From assembly GCA_947179485.1 (NCBI GenBank), contig OX359245.1:30801067-30865066 (forward strand): DNA of 64,000 nucleotides, read 5' to 3'. Below the pieces are notes generated by a model, which did no database searches, had not been told where the DNA came from, and saw only the letters and a list, made by a program, of their open reading frames with translations. Source of the DNA: Allacma fusca. Its lineage: Eukaryota > Arthropoda > Collembola > Symphypleona > Sminthuridae. Made by a program: the position numbers and the translations under genes. Every line of letters starts with the position of its first letter. Positions within the stretch are counted from its first letter, which is position 1. This document shows, piece by piece, positions 12,276-23,992 of this stretch.

Positions 12276-12576
12276 ATGAAAAACAAATAAACAGTACTTC
12301 AATGGAAACAATAGATCTAACAATATCAGGCAATATTTGGAGATAGTAATTTTTCGTTTTGACCATCAGTCTAAAAAACCGAGATAATTATTGCATTCGA
12401 TTATGGGCGTACGCCGTCATTAAAAGTCTTTTTGGGCGGTAATTCATTCGTTAACCAATGCAGCTGAGTTGCTAAAACATTACTTTTATAATTTTATATA
12501 ACTATCTAGGCTCCAGTGCTTTAAAATAATTAATAATGTAGTAAAAAAGCAGGACCATGTAAAACATCACACTAAC

Positions 12577-14060
12577 CTGAGTCTTGCTGGAACGATGCTT
12601 AGCAAAATATTGCAGTTGATTAGCTTTGGAGTAGTTATCTAAGTACTTCCAAGCCAGATGTCCAATATTACTGCAGTCAATACGCTTTCAACGCCACTTT
12701 TTTGAGGTATTCCCTGTAGTATTTACGAAGGCTTATTTCCACATAATAACAGACCCTAAATACTTACTCGCGTGATCTTGAACCATGTCTTCATTAATGA
12801 ATTCCCTTTCAAGTAATACCACTATATCCACAGATTTGACCATAAATTCAGGTTTCTCGTCAATCCTTTTTGCCACATTTTGTCGCCAGTCCATATTACT
12901 TTTAAATAAATCATTTTTCTTGTCGGGAAGTAAACAGTATGTGGAGTTTGGCAGAAGTTTAACAAGTTCTGTGTGCGTTATTGTATCATTAAAGCTTTGT
13001 TTTAGCAAAAGCATGTTGCTTTCTTTCACTGCATCTAGGAACTGGTTATCACTAACCTATTCCTAATGAAGCATAATTACTTAGCCAAAATGTTTTTCAT
13101 TAAATTACAAAATTTCAAAACACTAGTGAATATTTGCCGAAACTGAATACTTTAACTTTCATTTTATTAAAAATACATGCAAATTAAAAGACAAAAAACT
13201 ACGCGAGCCAATAACTCAAGGTTTGTGTTAAGGGTGAAGTTGCAAAAATCAGCGAACGTAAGTAGAGCCTTTTTATTTGCAATCAATTAAAAAAGATCAT
13301 TTTAAGAAGAGTGGTACATGAACACTGAATTTCTGGGTAGAATTTTTAAAAATCAAGTTTTGCAGTTGCGGACCGAGGTTTGTATTTCACGAGTTTATTT
13401 GGGATAATTTGGTCAGAAGTGGTTGGCTACACTTTGTGGACTTGTTGAAAACCCCGTAAAGTTGCCTACACACAAGCGCACCAAATGAGTATTTCTGCAC
13501 TTCCGAAAACATTAGCATCGGTCCACTTCCATGACAACTGTATCAATCCACCTGCATAGCAATGTCTGTATCATCCCCCCTTATTTGGACTATGGCGCAG
13601 TCAGTTTCTTTGTCCAATGTACATATAATTATTAATAATGTTTTTTAATGTTAATCATTAATATTATAATTATACAGAAATAAACAAAGTTCTTAAAAAT
13701 TATTTTAAAATACTCATAACGTTACTTTGGAATTGTACTACATATCTATAGGCACCTGTTTGAGTGCTGCTAAGAAGAGGTTCTTGATCATTATTCCAAG
13801 GGGCGTAAAATAATTGTGATCATTAATCCTACTCGCAATCATGTCTTCAGTAAGAATGCATGAAATATGACAAATTAGTTCATTCCATACGTCCACTAAC
13901 TCCTGATGCATAGGAGTATTCCCTGCGTATTGGCATCTGTAGCATCACGGGGTATTTCGTATGGCAATAATGCGACCTGAAGATATTGTTGTGCTTTTCC
14001 GGGTTATGGCTAAAACGGGTCTAGTATATGTTTCAAGAGAACCTCAAAGTATGAGCAAGC
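12577..14060 (-). CDS. Ankyrin-like exons of an incomplete gene
   Basis: Three minus-strand segments are bounded by splice signals: 13936-13756 (acceptor GCTACAG, donor AACAG|GTGCC, 60 codons), 13051-12768 (acceptor GGTTAG, perfect donor GCGA|GTAAGT, 94 codons) and 12670-12577 (acceptor GACTGCAG, donor CTCAG|GTTAG, 31 codons). The first contains GNTPMHQEL and later NDHNYFTPLGIMI, which match the turn-helix (G-TPLH) pattern of ankyrin repeats. The second begins DNQFLDAVKES, also ankyrin-like. Phases between the second and third segments do not match as drawn, so an exon is missing or the gene is decayed. No start, stop or partner domain was found. Confidence 0.38.
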
Positions 14061-14473
14061 ACTTCTAGGGCGTAATGCTCTTAATACATAATATGAGAAA
14101 TTAACATACCTCTAACCGCATTTTATAGCATAATATTTTTTCATGCTGTCGTATACTTCGCCGATGGTGTGGGTACTGCTGTTTTAGCTTAATTTATTAC
14201 GAATTTAAACGAGTTTTGAAACGGGGTATTCATAAATTATATCATGAAGGCAATGGGAAGTGGCTAAAATATTTGACGAATACATGGGGTTCAAGACTGA
14301 ATGACGTCAATATACACATCGCCACATTGAATTTTAATAAGTCCAGCAAGGCATTGACTTCACAAACGTCATCTAGAATTTTTTCACAGAATAAGTTCGA
14401 GCTTGTAAAAACGTGTGTAAATCCAATCTCAATCAAACAGCTTTGAATGCATTGCAAAATTATCCGAAAATCG

Positions 14474-14476
<3 letters not shown>

Positions 14477-14511
<35 letters not shown>
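14477..14511. repeat. TA microsatellite
   Basis: An uninterrupted run of alternating T and A of about 35 bp. Confidence 0.95.
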
Positions 14512-14515
<4 letters not shown>

Positions 14516-14965
14516 GCAAAGTTAAACCCCTAATTGTTATCTTCATTAAATTACATTAAATTACTATTGATACGTACTGGATAATACTTTTTGAAGTGCA
14601 AACGCCTTCATCAAGTGGATCCTTTAATAACTAGCAATTAAAACTATTTGCTGATAAACGAGTGGAATTGATTGGTAAAATGCAAATGCCTGTAGAAGTG
14701 CAGCCTTGATTATCTCGAGTACAAAAGCTAAAAGCTGAAAATCAGATGGAAGCCTTTACACAAAGCTCTGCAATGCATGGCGAAATCATTTACATGATCT
14801 AGTCAAGTAATAGACCAAAGAATTACGTTCGCATTTGAGTAACATTTGCAACACGTCCTGTAATTAGTTTTCATGAAAGTATGTTTAGTAGAAAAGAAAA
14901 TTAAAGGGTACTGTAATGCCTTTTAGAAAGCACATCGAAGCAATATTACTCGAATCAATGTTAAT

Positions 14966-15420
14966 ATGAAAAAACTCAACCTTAAAATCAAAACTCTGAA
15001 AACTATCTACATTTATTTAGCAAAAATAAACAAAAAGGCAAAGGAGGCAATAAACCCTGGTGGAACAACGTTGGGCACCGCAACAGCTACGTATAAAGAG
15101 TTGCAAGATAAGGAAACGACGGAGGTTACTTCAACCAATCTCGATGCTAAAGATCACAGCACTGAATATGATAAGAAACAACGTGATTGTCCATCTCAAA
15201 TTGCTGCAACTAAGTAATTAGCATAAGCAAATAACAGAATACATTAACTAAATCATCTAAAGGAAAGAGGGATAGGACTTGATCCCGAACAACAAGATCT
15301 ACTGAAGAAATTGCTAAAAACAACGAATCATCATCAAAAGAAGCTAAAAGTTCTGGAGGAGGTTTAAAGAAGGTTACAACAAAAATGTTGGCCGACCCCG
15401 ACTTGAAAAATCCCAACCTG
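14966..15420 (+). pseudogene. Lys/Glu/Ser-rich broken frame
   Basis: A frame of 83 codons (14966-15217) rich in Lys, Thr and Glu is followed in another frame by a polar segment that includes SSSKEAKSSGGGLKKV and is broken by TGA near 15270. Composition suggests an old coding sequence. It may be the N-terminal part of the transposase-like pseudogene that follows, but that link is inferred only from proximity and strand. Confidence 0.3.
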
Positions 15421-15799
15421 CCTTGCTTGTTACAATTATAAAACTCAAAATTGCTTAGGCAACAAGGTAATAATTGGTTTTCAGGAATCTCATATTTCAG
15501 GCTGCACTTAATATTCAAATAAAATAATCTTAACGTTCTAAGGTTCCAGCTTAGTCGATACACACTATATTTACGTTTACTTTCAGGATGCTCAATAACA
15601 TCGGAAGGTAAATGTCATGTGAAAGCTGTCCCTGTCAAAATGTTACGGCTTAAAATAGATTTTCATAAAAAACATCGATTTTCATTTCACAGCATCAAAA
15701 CTTATTTGGCTAAGACTAATCAGGGAAATGCTCGAACGATAAGGCTCTGTTGGCACTAGCTGCGGCAGCAAAACAGTCCCTGATATTGATGCATCGTAA

Positions 15800-17010
15800 C
15801 TACAGAGCATGACGGGAGACGAATTAATTCCAAATGTGTACACACGACTTTTATTTAAATCTCAAGGAAAGGTCTCACTCAGGTCCAACCTATACAGCGT
15901 TTCGAATTGGGAAACATGTTTCAAGCACAGCAAAATCACACGTCACTGATTTGCAAGGAAAAATTGAGCTACCGACGTTTTAGAAGCTAACAAAAATTAT
16001 GGATGGAAAATTGAAGTAGATTCAAATTATTTTGGAGGACAGGACGAGAACCCACGATATCCTAAAACGTTCATTATAGGATACAACTATTTCAGGAAGT
16101 ATGATTTGGATGTGTTTTTTGTTGGTTGCTATGCTCCAGAACTTTCTGCGTTTACTCCTCTTGAGAGGAGAATGGCTACTTTATCGAGAGATTTATATGG
16201 AATTATCCTTCCAGACGATTCATTTGGTTCACACCTGTGTAGCAATAGTAAAACTACTAATTTAGAATGAGATAAGGGGAACTTTTCAAAAGTAGAACTA
16301 CTTGCATCTGTTTGTAATTAAAATATCATTTCAAGTTACTGCGTAATTTATCAACCCAGCGGACACGTAACTAATAATATTATCTCTTAACTCATGCAAA
16401 TCTGTGGCTGCAAGTCACACACGACGTATATACATTGATGCAGGAAGTATTTAGAGAACGCGACTATCAGAGGAATGGATTTGGAAACATGTTTAGTAAT
16501 CCAAATACTTGTTACAAATAGTGAAATGCAAAAATATTTCATGTTGTCCGTCTCTAACTAATATGTTTGACCTACTAGTTGACAGCTTTGTACCGGCTCC
16601 TTTATTGTTTAGGAGAGATCATTATTTGCGACTCGGTGATCTAAAAGATGAAAGTGAATCAAAATGCTACAATGGGTACGCTGGAACCAGTTTCTCATAC
16701 GTTGCCGATTTTAGAATTTGATTGTATTTTCCTTCCGTTTCACCAAAACTTAGGGACCGCGTTTGCAATGTTTGTTTCCACTACTCTGCGTCTCAGTCAG
16801 CACTAAAATCGCCTGTGAAAGTTCATAAATCTGCAATCCAACTCGAGATGTTGAAGAAGAAATTGAATTTGTCTGTGAAGGTATAATGTTTGAGGGTGAG
16901 CCTTTTCCTGTTATTGATTAATTAAATAGGTGGTTTTGTACTAGATTTGCTTCCGATTTGACAGTTGACGATGTGCAAACGCCTATTTTGGTAGTGCTGC
17001 CATAGACGAA
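15800..17010 (+). pseudogene. Decayed transposase-like protein gene
   Basis: Coding remnants run for about 1.2 kb with stops and frame changes. A block beginning near 16016 reads through PRYPKTFIIGYNYF, then APELSAFTPLERRMATLS and GIILPDDSFGSHL, and a TGA at 16267-16269 interrupts it. A second block at 16509-16721 carries LLQIVKCKNISCC, a Cys-rich stretch. A third near 16750-16960 resembles a short Cys/His motif followed by an acidic tail. This order resembles a multicopy transposase-like protein family that I recall from arthropod genomes. The family name is not certain to me. The ERRMA and LP-D-FG-HL words are the strongest evidence. Confidence 0.6.
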
Positions 17011-17762
17011 TTGTTTCTGGAAACATATTTTGTGCAATAAATGACATTATTGTTGTTGAATTCATTTAACTGAATTGATGTAATAAAAAACATTCTGCTT
17101 GAATAATCTTCAGTAATTCATGGAATTTATTTAAATAAAGTATAAAACATAACCTGTACTTTCAGAAATAGTACCAAAAGAATTTTTACAAAACTGAAAA
17201 TACAATCGTGGACAACCAGATTTTACGCGATTCTAAATTCAATGACATTCTTCAGTTTTCTTTTCTTTTTCGGAACCAGCAGTCGGTCAATAAAACCATC
17301 AGGAACAGAGTATTTATTAAACTTAAACAAAACTTAAAGCAATCGGTTTTCTCCCCTTTAAATATTTAGATAATTAAAATTCGCATAACAGCTTTTGCAT
17401 CTTTAAATGAATCATGCACACCATCGTGGCACTCCTCACCTAGGATGTCCATATTATTTGAATCCCAAATCAGGACTTAAAACTAAAATAAAAAATAGCT
17501 CTATCTAACAGGTGACGTTAGTTTGTAAGAATAACAGAGAACGGATTTTCTACGAGTTTAGCTGGATAGTCCATATCAGTTGCATTAAGGACTTCAAAAT
17601 AATAACTTCAGAAGTTGTGGACTCTTGCCGTCCACATTTGCGAAATAATTCACATATTTTTTCAAAACATTCAATGATTGTTTTCTGAATCAATTAATGA
17701 ATACCTAATTTTAGACATCATAACGTATTTATCACAGTGAATTCTTCTATTTCGATGCTTAT
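17011..17762. other. Noncoding stretch, nothing recognised
   Basis: AT-rich with stops in all frames. No repeats or RNA genes were identified. Confidence 0.5.
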
Positions 17763-18007
17763 CCCAGTCACTCGAAATGTATAGGATCCTACATGTAAAA
17801 TCTATAGGATAAAAGTATCAGATTTGCGGACGATATCTCAAACAATTTTACTACAGGATCCTATACTATCCCATAGTTACTAGTCCCAACCTCGCATGAG
17901 ATTTTCTCTAGCTTAACCTATAGTTGAAAATTCATTATTATCTTATGCACTTGTCTAATTCTACTTCTATTTCCTCCAAAATTAAAACTACATAACCATC
18001 TTTACTA

Positions 18008-18079
18008 CAGTTAGCTTAATTTTTAGACAATTGTAAATATTCTAAATATTTACAATTGTCTAAACAATTAAGCTAACTG
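18008..18079. repeat. 72-bp near-perfect palindrome
   Basis: Arms of about 34 bp (left starting CAGTTAGCTTAATT, right ending AATTAAGCTAACTG) pair with one unpaired base and a loop of a few bases. It lies inside the TIR element above. Confidence 0.9.
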
Positions 18080-18439
18080 CCATTAACGTTTTCATACATG
18101 CACATCTCCTCAAGTTGTCAATAGTAATACACCCTACACTGCAGTTCTGTGGAAATAACATGTAACGCTACAAAATAAAATTGCAGCCACAAGTAAATAA
18201 TTTCACGTAGGAATTTAAAAAAAGAACAATTACAATCACACACTGGTTATATTTTCCGCTTGTCTTACTATTACTAATTGTAAGTTAAAATTGAAACAAT
18301 CTAAAGAACAGGTAAGTCGATTTGGAGTTCATCACAACCAAAGAACATGTGAATGACAACTGCTGTTGATTAAAGTATGGCGAATTTGGCGGTTATAATG
18401 TCTTGTACAAACGATGAGGAGCACAGAATCCTTGTCAAA

Positions 18440-18690
18440 GCAAGTACGGGATTTTTCTAAAAATGTCATATGGTACCCCAAACCATAGTATTTTGCTGAA
18501 AATGTCCTATAGTACTCGGACTTGCAGGATATGCGGCACCCAACTTCTAGGATTTTTTAAAAAACTTCCTATGGTACCCCCAGCTGATAGGATTTTTCTG
18601 AAAACTCCTATGGTCCTCGCACTTGCAATATTTGTGCTACCCAACTTATAGGATTTTTCCAAAAACTGCCTATGGTACCCTCTCTTATAA
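18440..18690. repeat. Degenerate tandem repeats, CCTATGGTACC type
   Basis: About five imperfect units alternate the words ATAGGATTTTT, CTGAAAA and CCTATGGTACCC at roughly 50-bp spacing, with a higher-order period near 105 bp. The reading frames here are by-products of the repeat. Confidence 0.7.
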
Positions 18691-18819
18691 GAATCGTGTG
18701 CCAGTTTCTGACGAGCTGAATGATTTCTATAAGATCCTATATGGCTTGTTGGATTTCTGGTACATTTTCTTACAGAACGTGCATCCTATGGGAATCCCAT
18801 ACAGTTTGGAGTGACTGGG

Positions 18820-20552
18820 TACAACTTTAACTGCTGCTTCTAACTAATTATAATTGAACTCATTTTGCAAATTCAAACACTTTAGTTGTTGTGCAAGTCA
18901 ATTTTGAAAAAATCGTAACATTCTTTACTCAACAAAAGTGGTGTCAAACAGTTACAATCTTTTTAAATGCAGCAGAATATTTGTACCATATATATGAATT
19001 GACAACTATTTTTAGCCCGTAAGCATTTTGAACAAGTCTTCTGAAAATTTTACATTTTTTTACCAAAAGTGTTACTATTATGTAGTCTAAAGTTGGTGAA
19101 GATACAATGTTCAAATTTGTACAAAGTTGTCGCACTAAGCCAGAAGTACAGCCAAAACAATTTACAGTTCAGAAAAGGCAACATTTACCTGGTTAATTGA
19201 TTTGACATGATTGTCCTATGAAAATGTTCTTCTTTAAATCCGTTTTTCTACCATTTGCCCAACTTCAATCGAGTTTTGTATATACTGCACCAATAATGAC
19301 TCGCGTTTCCTGCTAGATATAATAAAAATACTTTTTCCAGCAGCAAATTCTATGTGCAGCTATTCTTTGACATTTTTAATATTTAGTATAATACGAGCAC
19401 TGTTAGATTTTTTACCTATAAATTCATTGATACATATAAATATAACCAGTATTTACAAAGCTTCCAAACTGTTATCAATTTTATATGCGCATAATTTCTA
19501 CTGATATTCACATCTTTCACTACATCAGCATGCAAATGTTTGGCAAATGCAATTTATATAGATACATTATACAAGATTGCGCGCATAGGATAACCCGCAA
19601 TAGGGACAATATGTGGTCTCAGCAGTAAACCGTGGAAACCGAAAAATAAATATTTTCTAAACCTTTTAAATAACTGTAGCTGGTTTCATTTTAAATTCAT
19701 GTCATATTATGTTTGAAAATCACTTCGCAGGAATCGTTAAATAATTGTAAGAATACTTCGCAGAAGTACTGTAAGAAATTCTAAATGCTTTTCAGTTCAG
19801 AGCAGCAACTTCAAAACTTTACGACAAGTCACATCCACAGCACGATAAGCTAGAAACACAATGAAACAGGAATAGTAACAACCAACAGTTACAAAGGCAC
19901 AAACATGTGAGCTCAAATGGACGCAAACCATGTAATTCTACTGGAAAAATCCTAAACGTAGTTGATTGAAATTTAAACTTTTCAACTTGCATGGTACAAC
20001 TTCACTTTAAAACATTGTTGCCGTCCTGACATCAAAAGCATCCTCAAAACCCCTTCTAAACAAATGAATTGATGTTCATAAAAATATATAACAAGAATGT
20101 AAAATAGATCAAGATATGTACATACAACATTCGATAGTGCACAAAATTCAATTAGACCTTGCTGTAAATGTCATCAACTAAAATTAATTCTGCAAAAGTA
20201 AACACAATTTATTGTAAATAACATTTTACACGACTTGGGAATTTTACATACATACATGAAATACTTTATTTTTCATCACTCATTTATTTATATTCAAACC
20301 CACTAGTAATTTGAAAAAATAATTTAAATCTGAACCTTGAAATGTTGTTTGATTCCGCAATTCAGATTTGAGGATCTCTCACGCGCTAGAATTGCTTCAT
20401 TTTAATATACAGTTGCTCAGTTCCTGGCGTAATTCGTCCCAAAAAGTGAATATACAAGAGTGTGGGCAAAAACTTTAAAGGCGCTTGTAGGCATGTTATG
20501 TTACGGGGGGAGGGGCTATGAACTTTAAAAACCTGAATGACGTAATTTCTGG
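18820..20552. other. Noncoding stretch, nothing recognised
   Basis: AT-rich with no supportable coding frame or element boundaries. Confidence 0.5.
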
Positions 20553-20884
20553 ATGCTCCCTAGGGCTCCTCACCATACATGGGACCTACTCACAAGTATT
20601 GAGTAATCTACTCAACTCATACTCGCACTTATGCTTGTGAGTAGCGAGTAGGAGTAAGAGTAGTAATTAATATTTCGTACTACTCACCACGTGAGTATGA
20701 GTTGAGGAGTTTTTGGTGTACACGAGTAAGGGAGTGTGCACATATTACGTTTCATTTTTTCATCATTTTTGGACCCTACCCCCCCTGTCGTCATCCTAAC
20801 GTCATTAATCCTTGACACCCCCCTCCCCTGTAAACGTCATCAAAGCAAAACCAAAGAAAAAACAAGTTTAATCCGCAGCATTTT

Positions 20885-21160
20885 TAGGGCGGCGTCAGCC
20901 CCCTTATAAGATAGTGTTGTCCGTGATGTCTGGTAGTTTCCCCCCGAAACTACTAGACCAAACCGTTCAAAGTTTTAGTTATCATTGGATAGGCCGAAAA
21001 CTCGTATGAGTTTGTTATTGATTGAAACAGGTCAGCGTGTTCTTGCGTAAAAATAATCTGTACTTTCCTCCGAAAATGCTCGACCCATTTTGTTCAAAAT
21101 TGATGAGCTTGTTATTGGTTGAAATCGGTCCACGTGTTCGTACTTAAACAAAATAAACTA
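20885..21160. repeat. Dispersed repeat shared with 43200-43550
   Basis: The words TTTTTAGGGCGGCGTCAGCC and, after a few bases, TTGTCCGT match TTTTTAGGGGGTGTCAGCCC and TTGTCCAT near 43205-43245. Both are followed by ACC/GTTCAA and TTGGTTGAAA(T/C) words in the same order. The copy here lies in the inner nested element. Confidence 0.55.
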
Positions 21161-21317
21161 AATTTTGAAGGAAGAAAAAATAATAATTAAGGTAAACGAA
21201 TGAATACCGGTTGGGAAACTTGAGATCGCGGCCATTTTATTTCGGTTTCTCCTTCGCGGACAAGAGCGAAGTTGCAATTATTACTATTTTTGCAAAGAGC
21301 CTATTGTTATTATAAAA

Positions 21318-21692
21318 TTAACATTTAACGTTAGTAATATAGGCAAATTCGCTCTGTATCGAGTCAGCCACATTTACAATAACTTCCATCGGTGTTTCCG
21401 ACAAATACTCCGCTTCAAATGCTGTGGAAAACTGCGTTTGATTACTTTGAACAACAGATTCAATATTTTTCAAGATTCTATCTAACGAGTTTCTATGAGC
21501 AGCTCTTTTGTGGGATTCATATGCAATGTTGATAACAAAATAGTAATTGCACGCATGGTGGGTTTGACTTTCTAGGTTGTCTTGAATGCTGGGGCAATAG
21601 TAGACAGAGGATAATTTCCAGACATTTAGCCTGACATTTGGCAACAAATCGTCAAAGTAGGCAAATGAATCGTCCGGGTTTTCAAATGCCAA
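21318..21692 (-). CDS. Unrecognised frame carried by the inner element
   Basis: The frame codes about 124 residues, or 144 if counted from the previous stop, with mixed acidic and polar composition (starting near FENPDDSFAYFDDLLP) and no low-complexity runs. There is no ATG at its 5' end. It begins at an alternative codon, so it would need an upstream exon. It is not the Harbinger DDE nuclease or its Myb-like partner as far as I can see. It may be a captured host exon, a remnant of an element protein, or chance. Confidence 0.35.
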   Translation of the reverse strand: MAFENPDDSFAYFDDLLPNVRLNVWKLSSVYYCPSIQDNLESQTHHACNYYFVINIAYESHKRAAHRNSLDRILKNIESVVQSNQTQFSTAFEAEYLSETPMEVIVNVADSIQSEFAYITNVKC

Positions 21693-23520
21693 CTCCAGAA
21701 AAATCCTGCTTAAAGAGCACCGGAACCTGGAGAAACTTCTGTATTAAAAATTTGTCCAAGTTGCATCTGATATCATGAAAACTAACTATTTGCAAAACTG
21801 AAATTGACGGATGTGATTTTGTAGACATTCTTGCGTGAGCCATGAGTTTTCAGAATGCTCATGGTTGTCAGACATTTGGACTAATGTACGGCTTGCGTAT
21901 GTTTATAAAATGTATCAGTGGTCTTTCACAAATAACAGTTTGTTACTAAAACGGCTAGTCTAACAATTATCCGTGTTTATTCCTTACATTTTTGTGATGA
22001 TGGGTGAAACGTCATCAGCAAGATTACCCCCACCCCCCCTTGGTATACACAAAATCATCAGCTTCAAGACCCCCTCCCTCCCCCAAAAATGAAACGTAAT
22101 ATGTGCACACTCCCTAAGTAGGAGTGCGAGTACTAAAATCGCTTTCAATGCTACTCAACAGCCATGGTTTTATCCTTGACAGGATGACGCCAAATCGATT
22201 GGAATCGGAATGCATGAAGGCTAATCGGCCACAATTATTAAAATGTCACAACGTTGCGATCCTCGAGAATCACATTTTGAGAATTTTCATGAGAATCACA
22301 AATGTACATAATCATTCACTCCAATCATTTTGCATTACACACAGATGTGGGAATTATTGTAGGTTCAAATTTCTGTGCCAACGTCAGACCATAGTGATGA
22401 TCTTAAACAAACAAAATTTATGCGAGAGTTCCTAGTGAGTAACTCACGAGTGAGAGTAGGAGTAGTTCACATTTTGAACCAGCGCCAATGAGTAGGAGTG
22501 GGAGTAGCAATGCAAGGATACTGCGTGAGTACGAGTGCCTTTGAGTACCATGAGTAGTTCGTGAGTGAGATTAGGAGTAGTAAAATAAGTCCCATGTATG
22601 CTCCTCACAACTCAAGTTATCACGTTATTTGAAATTTAATTTTCAACTCAATTTCGGCCTCATGGTTGTATTTGACCAATTGCAAATCAATTTTTTAATT
22701 GACAGTCAATTACCGGAAACCAACTTACAGCTTCATTATTTGAAGTTCGCAATTTCAAGTTGTAATATTTGTACAAATTGAAGTTGAATTGAAATTGACT
22801 TGAAGTTGATATAAATTGAGTTGGGCAATTTAATGTGCCATTAAATATATCTACTTAATATCAAAATAAAAAACTATAATGGATAATACTAAGTTTTCTC
22901 GAGAGGAGGTTTAGACAGGACATTATTTTTGCTTCAAAAACTCCAAAAAATTGTTTTCAAATTTCAGTCGAAAATAAATACCGTAAATAACAAATATATT
23001 CCGTCGCCGAATACATGCTTTCGTTTGTCGGAGGATTTCATATTCTGTTTTCAGGTGACTGCTTGAATCATCTTCTGAGTTTCCACTAATAACTAAATCA
23101 ACGTTTTTCTTCCATCCCTCACTCATAACGAATAACGTTGATTAAATTTATTATTATTTTAACATTACATTGGTTGTGTATGAACTAGATTTCAGGAGCT
23201 TTGCGTTGCCAGTAGCGTGGCGCAGTATGTTTTGTTCATTAAAACTATCAGTGGATTCCCGCAATTTATTACAAGGCTTTTCTAAAAGCACATGCTTAAT
23301 TCGTTCAAAAATTTTCAATTGTGAATTGATCAACTTCAACTGTCAATTATTTGTGCTTCAGCAACTTGAAGTTGAATTGACTATTCTTTTCAAATGAGAA
23401 GCTTCATTTGTTAGTTGAATTGAAGTTGAACTTGAATGTTCAACTAATATTTTGTTTCAAATTGAAGTTGACTTCAATTTGAAACTACTACTTGAAGTTG
23501 TGAGGAGCTCTCATGCTCCC

Positions 23521-23992
23521 AAAACGGTTTTTTCCTGTTCTATTATTTTAAGAATGAACTCTTCATATCATATCTACAAATGTTTTATATGTACATTGAC
23601 AACCACATTTACTGGAGATAATTATATTTTTGTAAATACAATTCAAAGAAATAACTATTTCATATAATTACATATGCATACGTATCTTCCTGTACTAAAC
23701 TTCATTGTCTCAAGCAATTCCAAAGCTTTATTGAGTTTCAAAGTTTGTTTGCATGTACTAAATATTTAATTATATGTAAAGAATTATATACATAAGTGTG
23801 CTTACAACTAAATAACAAAACTCTTTGCTTACAAAATCAAAACCAACAAAATATGGAACCGGGCAAATTTTAGTAAAACAAGGATCTAGCAGAAATTTTT
23901 CAGTGCCTTTTTGGAGGAGGGGGAAATACAATCGGATTAAACTTTAAGTGAAAGTAACTTACGACTGACAAAATCAAAGTTTCTAGTCAGAT
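23521..23992. other. Noncoding upstream region of the receptor gene
   Basis: AT-rich with no frame or element recognised. It contains the 5' flank of the receptor gene. No TATA box at a convincing distance was identified. Confidence 0.4.

Larger units (their letters stand above)
17763..18819. mobile_element. TIR element with internal foldback and repeats
   Basis: CCCAGTCACTC at 17763-17773 is mirrored by GAGTGACTGGG at 18809-18819, and similarity continues inward (TGTATAGGATCC on the left, the mirror of GGAATCCCATACA on the right) for about 28 bp with mismatches. No unambiguous target duplication is seen. The interior has many CCTATGGTAC and ATAGGATTTTT motifs. There is no transposase. Confidence 0.65.
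20727..22117. mobile_element. Inner TAA-flanked element, Harbinger-like
   Basis: The element occupies 20730-22114, with TAA at 20727-20729 and 22115-22117. Both ends share a nearly perfect inverted repeat of about 30 bp beginning GGGAGTGTGCACATATTACG. A 3-bp TAA duplication and GGG terminus fit PIF/Harbinger. It contains a 124-codon minus-strand frame (21692-21318). It also has a segment at about 20885-21160 that resembles the repeat at 43200-43550. Confidence 0.8.
20566..22608. mobile_element. Middle hAT-type element
   Basis: Perfect 8-bp duplications CTCCTCAC lie at 20566-20573 and 22601-22608. The element occupies 20574-22600. Its termini CATACATGGGAC and GTCCCATGTATG are perfect inverted repeats of 12 bp, followed by ACTACTC and GAGTAGGAGT motifs repeated many times on both flanks. 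It is inserted in the tip of the outer element and is itself interrupted by an inner element. Confidence 0.85.
20553..23520. mobile_element. Outer hAT-type element, split by nested insertion
   Basis: Target duplications ATGCTCCC lie at 20553-20560 and 23513-23520. The element is 20561-20573 plus 22609-23512. Its left end TAGGGCTCCTCACAACT is mirrored by AGTTGTGAGGAGCTCTC on the right, with two mismatches at the tip. The 8-bp duplication and TAGGG start fit hAT. The body is rich in TTGAAGTTGAATTG and its complement, probable subterminal repeats. A middle element has inserted 13 bp from the left tip. No transposase is evident. Confidence 0.75.
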
